Below, one piece after another: positions 61,857-64,000 of a stretch of DNA of 64,000 bases. A program made the position numbers and the translations under genes. Position 1 is the first letter of the stretch; the number at the start of each line of letters is the position of its first letter. Below the pieces are notes generated by a model. That model saw only the letters and a program-made list of their open reading frames with translations, did not search any database and was not told the DNA's origin. The DNA is from Proteocatella sphenisci DSM 23131 (GTDB lineage: Bacteria; Bacillota; Clostridia; Peptostreptococcales; Filifactoraceae), in contig NZ_AUID01000015.1 in assembly GCF_000423525.1 (NCBI RefSeq), forward strand, positions 1 through 64,000, read 5' to 3'.

Positions 61857-62852
61857 CTATTTTTTTAACCAGCTCATCATTTTTCTTAACTGTGCGCCCA
61901 CAGCTTCAAGTGGATGTGCAGCTTCAACTCTTCTTGTAGCAAGGAATTTAGCTCTTCTTCCGGCTTGGTTTTCAGCTACCCACTCGCTCGCGAATTCTCC
62001 TCTTTGTATTTCAGAAAGGATTTTTTTCATTTCTTTTCTTGTATCTTCTGTTATTATTCTTCTTCCGGTTCTGTAGTCTCCATATTCAGCTGTGTCTGAT
62101 ATTGAATATCTCATCATCGCAAATCCACCGTCATTTATAAGGTCAACTATAAGCTTCATTTCGTGGATACATTCAAAGTAAGCCATCTCTGGAGAATACC
62201 CAGCTTCTACAAGAGTGTCAAATCCAGCTTTCATAAGCTCTGTAACCCCACCGCAAAGTACAGCCTGCTCTCCGAATAAGTCGGTCTCAGTTTCTTCTTT
62301 GAATGTTGTTTCAAGTATTCCAGCTCTGCCAGCTCCGATTCCTGCAGCATATGCCATCGCAAGATCTTTGGCTTTTCCTGAATAATCCTGATGGATAGCT
62401 ATAAGTGAAGGTACTCCTTTTCCTTCCTGATATTGAGTTCTTACTGTATGGCCAGGTCCTTTTGGAGCCACCATTACAACGTCAACATTTGTTGGTGGAG
62501 TAATCTGAAGGAAATGTATATTAAATCCGTGTGCAAACATAAGGCAAGCTCCATCGTTAAGGTTTGGAGCTATTTCACTGTAATATACATCGGCTTGTCT
62601 CTCGTCTGGAAGAAGAATCATAACCAGTTGAGCCTGCTTTACAGCATCGGCAACTTCTGCAACCTTAAGACCCTGAGCTTCAGCTTTCTCACGGCTTGGA
62701 GAGTCTTTTCTTAGTCCTACCACTACATCTATGCCGCTTTCTTTAAGGTTTAGAGCATGTGCATGGCCCTGTGATCCATATCCTATAACAGCTACAGTTT
62801 TTCCATTAAGTAAATCTAAATTACAATCTTTCTCATAATACATTTTTATCAT
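61857..62852 (-). CDS. ilvC: Ketol-acid reductoisomerase
   Basis: A 331-residue class I enzyme. It has [20 protein letters not shown] (NADPH loop), [13 protein letters not shown], and the acidic metal site [19 protein letters not shown] with later [13 protein letters not shown]. The R-x-D-S segment (LRKDSPS) in the beta-2 loop suggests NADPH use. The ATG at 62852 is chosen because GGAGG lies 8 bases upstream; the ATG at 62867 overlaps that site. The length then equals the usual 330 residues. Confidence 0.96.
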   Translation of the reverse strand: MIKMYYEKDCNLDLLNGKTVAVIGYGSQGHAHALNLKESGIDVVVGLRKDSPSREKAEAQGLKVAEVADAVKQAQLVMILLPDERQADVYYSEIAPNLNDGACLMFAHGFNIHFLQITPPTNVDVVMVAPKGPGHTVRTQYQEGKGVPSLIAIHQDYSGKAKDLAMAYAAGIGAGRAGILETTFKEETETDLFGEQAVLCGGVTELMKAGFDTLVEAGYSPEMAYFECIHEMKLIVDLINDGGFAMMRYSISDTAEYGDYRTGRRIITEDTRKEMKKILSEIQRGEFASEWVAENQAGRRAKFLATRRVEAAHPLEAVGAQLRKMMSWLKK

Positions 62853-62906
62853 TTTCTTATCCTCCATTAAATTTTATATAGCTTAATTAAATTGTATACA
62901 GTGTAA

Positions 62907-63419
62907 TTAAAGTGTGTCTTTTAGATCTGTAGAGCTTGTAAGACTTCCTCTTTCCATGCCGGTAACACCCGTTCGGCATGATTCAATTACCTGGTAGTTA
63001 CCCATTACATTAATGAATGCATCTATTTTACTTTCCTTGCCTGTAAGTTCAAGAATTAATGAATCTAAGTTCAAATCGAGTATTCTTGCTCCAAATATTT
63101 CGGCTATTTCTTTAACATCTGTAACTTGTCCCTGGTTTAATTTTATCTTAAGAAGAAGAAGTTCTCTAAAAAGAGAAGTTTCCTCTTCAAGAATAAATGT
63201 TTTCCTCACTTCTTCAAGTTTTTCTGTCTGCTTTATAAGGGCTTCAACGGAATCTCTTTCTGCAAGCACTGAAAATGTCACTCTGGATATGTCATCTTCA
63301 GTGGTTGTAGAAGTAGTAATAGAATTTATGTTAAATCCTTTTTTGCAAAACAGACTGGAAATCCTTGCAAGTACTCCTGGGTGATCATAAACTATCATTA
63401 CCAGTACATATTTTTTCAT
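62907..63419 (-). CDS. ilvN: Acetolactate synthase small (regulatory) subunit
   Basis: A 170-residue ACT-domain protein. VMIVYDHPGVLARISSLFCK and GFNINSITTSTTTEDDISRV form the N-terminal ACT domain that binds valine. The C-terminal half contains EIAEIFGARILDLNLDSLIL. It activates and gives feedback control to IlvB. AAAAGGAGG precedes the ATG. It sits 30 bases after ilvB. Confidence 0.95.
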   Translation of the reverse strand: MKKYVLVMIVYDHPGVLARISSLFCKKGFNINSITTSTTTEDDISRVTFSVLAERDSVEALIKQTEKLEEVRKTFILEEETSLFRELLLLKIKLNQGQVTDVKEIAEIFGARILDLNLDSLILELTGKESKIDAFINVMGNYQVIESCRTGVTGMERGSLTSSTDLKDTL

Positions 63420-63449
63420 ATTTTAAACCTCCTTTTTACGTAAGTGTTT

Positions 63450-64000
63450 TTATGCAAGCATTACATCATCTATTGATTTGCCAGCAGGGATCATAGGATA
63501 TACAGACTCGTCTTTGTCTATTACGCAATCTATCAACGTAGGGCCATTTTTATTTTGAAGGGCCAGCTCAAGCGCTTTTTCAAATTCAGCTATATTTTCA
63601 GCTCTATATCCTCTCCCGCCAAAAGCCTCAGCGATTTTTACAAAATCTGTCTTTCTTTCAAGGGAAGTGCATGAATATCTTTGTTCATAGAATTTTGTCT
63701 GCCATTGTCTTACCATTCCAAGAACGGAATTATTTAAGATTATAGTTATTACCGGGAGCTCATAACTTACAGTAGTACATAACTCATTAAGGTTCATATG
63801 AAAGCTCCCGTCTCCAGTTATATGAATAACGCGGCTGTCAGGATTTCCTATCTGAGCTCCTATTGCGGCTCCGTATCCGTAACCCATGGTACCAAGGCCT
63901 CCGGATGTTAGAAATGATCTTGCTTTTGTTCTTCCACAGTACTGCGAAGCCCACATCTGATGCTGGCCAACGTCAGTGGCAATTATGGTGTTCAAATCTG
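63450..64000 (-). CDS. ilvB: Acetolactate synthase large subunit, C-terminal part (cut by window edge)
   Basis: About 183 C-terminal residues of a thiamine-diphosphate enzyme. It shows VGQHQMWASQYCGRTKARSF, GGLGTMGYGYGAAIGAQIG, and the ThDP motif GDGSFHMNLNELCT ending in LNNSVLGMVRQWQ. The reading frame stays open to the right edge of the window, so the start lies beyond 64000. It heads the visible ilv operon: ilvB-ilvN-ilvC-ilvD-DUF815. Any attenuator or T-box upstream is outside the window. Confidence 0.95.
   Translation of the reverse strand, partial: DLNTIIATDVGQHQMWASQYCGRTKARSFLTSGGLGTMGYGYGAAIGAQIGNPDSRVIHITGDGSFHMNLNELCTTVSYELPVITIILNNSVLGMVRQWQTKFYEQRYSCTSLERKTDFVKIAEAFGGRGYRAENIAEFEKALELALQNKNGPTLIDCVIDKDESVYPMIPAGKSIDDVMLA

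Overview
The window reads as a piece of chromosome from a low-GC, Gram-positive, strictly anaerobic-type bacterium of class Clostridia, probably near the Peptostreptococcaceae/Eubacteriales. Supports for this are strong AGGAGG ribosome-binding sites on nearly every gene, the SCIFF peptide, a FabK-type fatty acid synthesis operon, butyrate kinase, a GerMN lipoprotein, class B sortase and clostridial c-di-GMP riboswitches. Genus cannot be fixed from the sequence alone. No rRNA, tRNA, CRISPR array or prophage was seen; the only mobile-element trace is a transposase tail at the left edge.

Layout. 1-3.5 kb: IS1182-like transposase end, NhaC antiporter, short Orn/Lys/Arg decarboxylase. 3.6-4.5 kb: SCIFF peptide gene (scfA) and serine acetyltransferase. 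4.58-14.37 kb: the most striking part, an extracellular matrix/adhesin locus. A class I c-di-GMP riboswitch precedes a SipW-type signal peptidase, three proteins with SipW-type signal peptides (two clearly TasA-like) and a DUF5305 membrane protein. Then come two tandem class II c-di-GMP aptamers, a 1055-residue Cna-B/SdrD-B adhesin with an NPQTS sorting signal, and a convergent class B sortase. 14.4-23.3 kb: galactose uptake and Leloir operon (mglB-mglA-mglC-orf-galK-galE-galT-galM, minus strand). 23.5-29.1 kb: BtuFDC-like ABC transporter followed by cysS, mrnC and a PAP2 phosphatase. 29.1-34.8 kb: fatty acid synthesis operon fabH-acpP-fabF-fabK-fabD-fabG-fabZ (minus). 35.1-39.1 kb: YtrA-type GntR regulator with its ABC exporter, a YczE-like membrane protein and a metallophosphoesterase. 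39.2-48.5 kb: secreted stalk-domain protein, EF-G paralogue, tsaE-tsaB-rimI-tsaD, purA, flavin reductase, PHP phosphatase. 48.6-53.5 kb: ArsR/permease/thioredoxin module, a small XRE repressor module, and a predicted vitamin B6 ECF S-component divergent from a PdxR/MocR regulator. 53.5-58.9 kb: butyrate kinase, aminotransferase, secreted 5'-nucleotidase, GerMN lipoprotein. 58.9-64 kb: branched-chain amino acid operon ilvB(partial)-ilvN-ilvC-ilvD plus a DUF815 ATPase (minus).

How the matrix locus may work (inference). Each riboswitch shows base-pairing that suggests expression turns ON when c-di-GMP is high. In the class I switch the terminator's 5' arm overlaps the 3' end of the aptamer. In the class II leader, the closing strand of the second aptamer is also one arm of a hairpin that would hide the adhesin's Shine-Dalgarno sequence. 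Two chemically different c-di-GMP sensors would thus jointly drive a TasA-like fibre system and a sortase-anchored adhesin.
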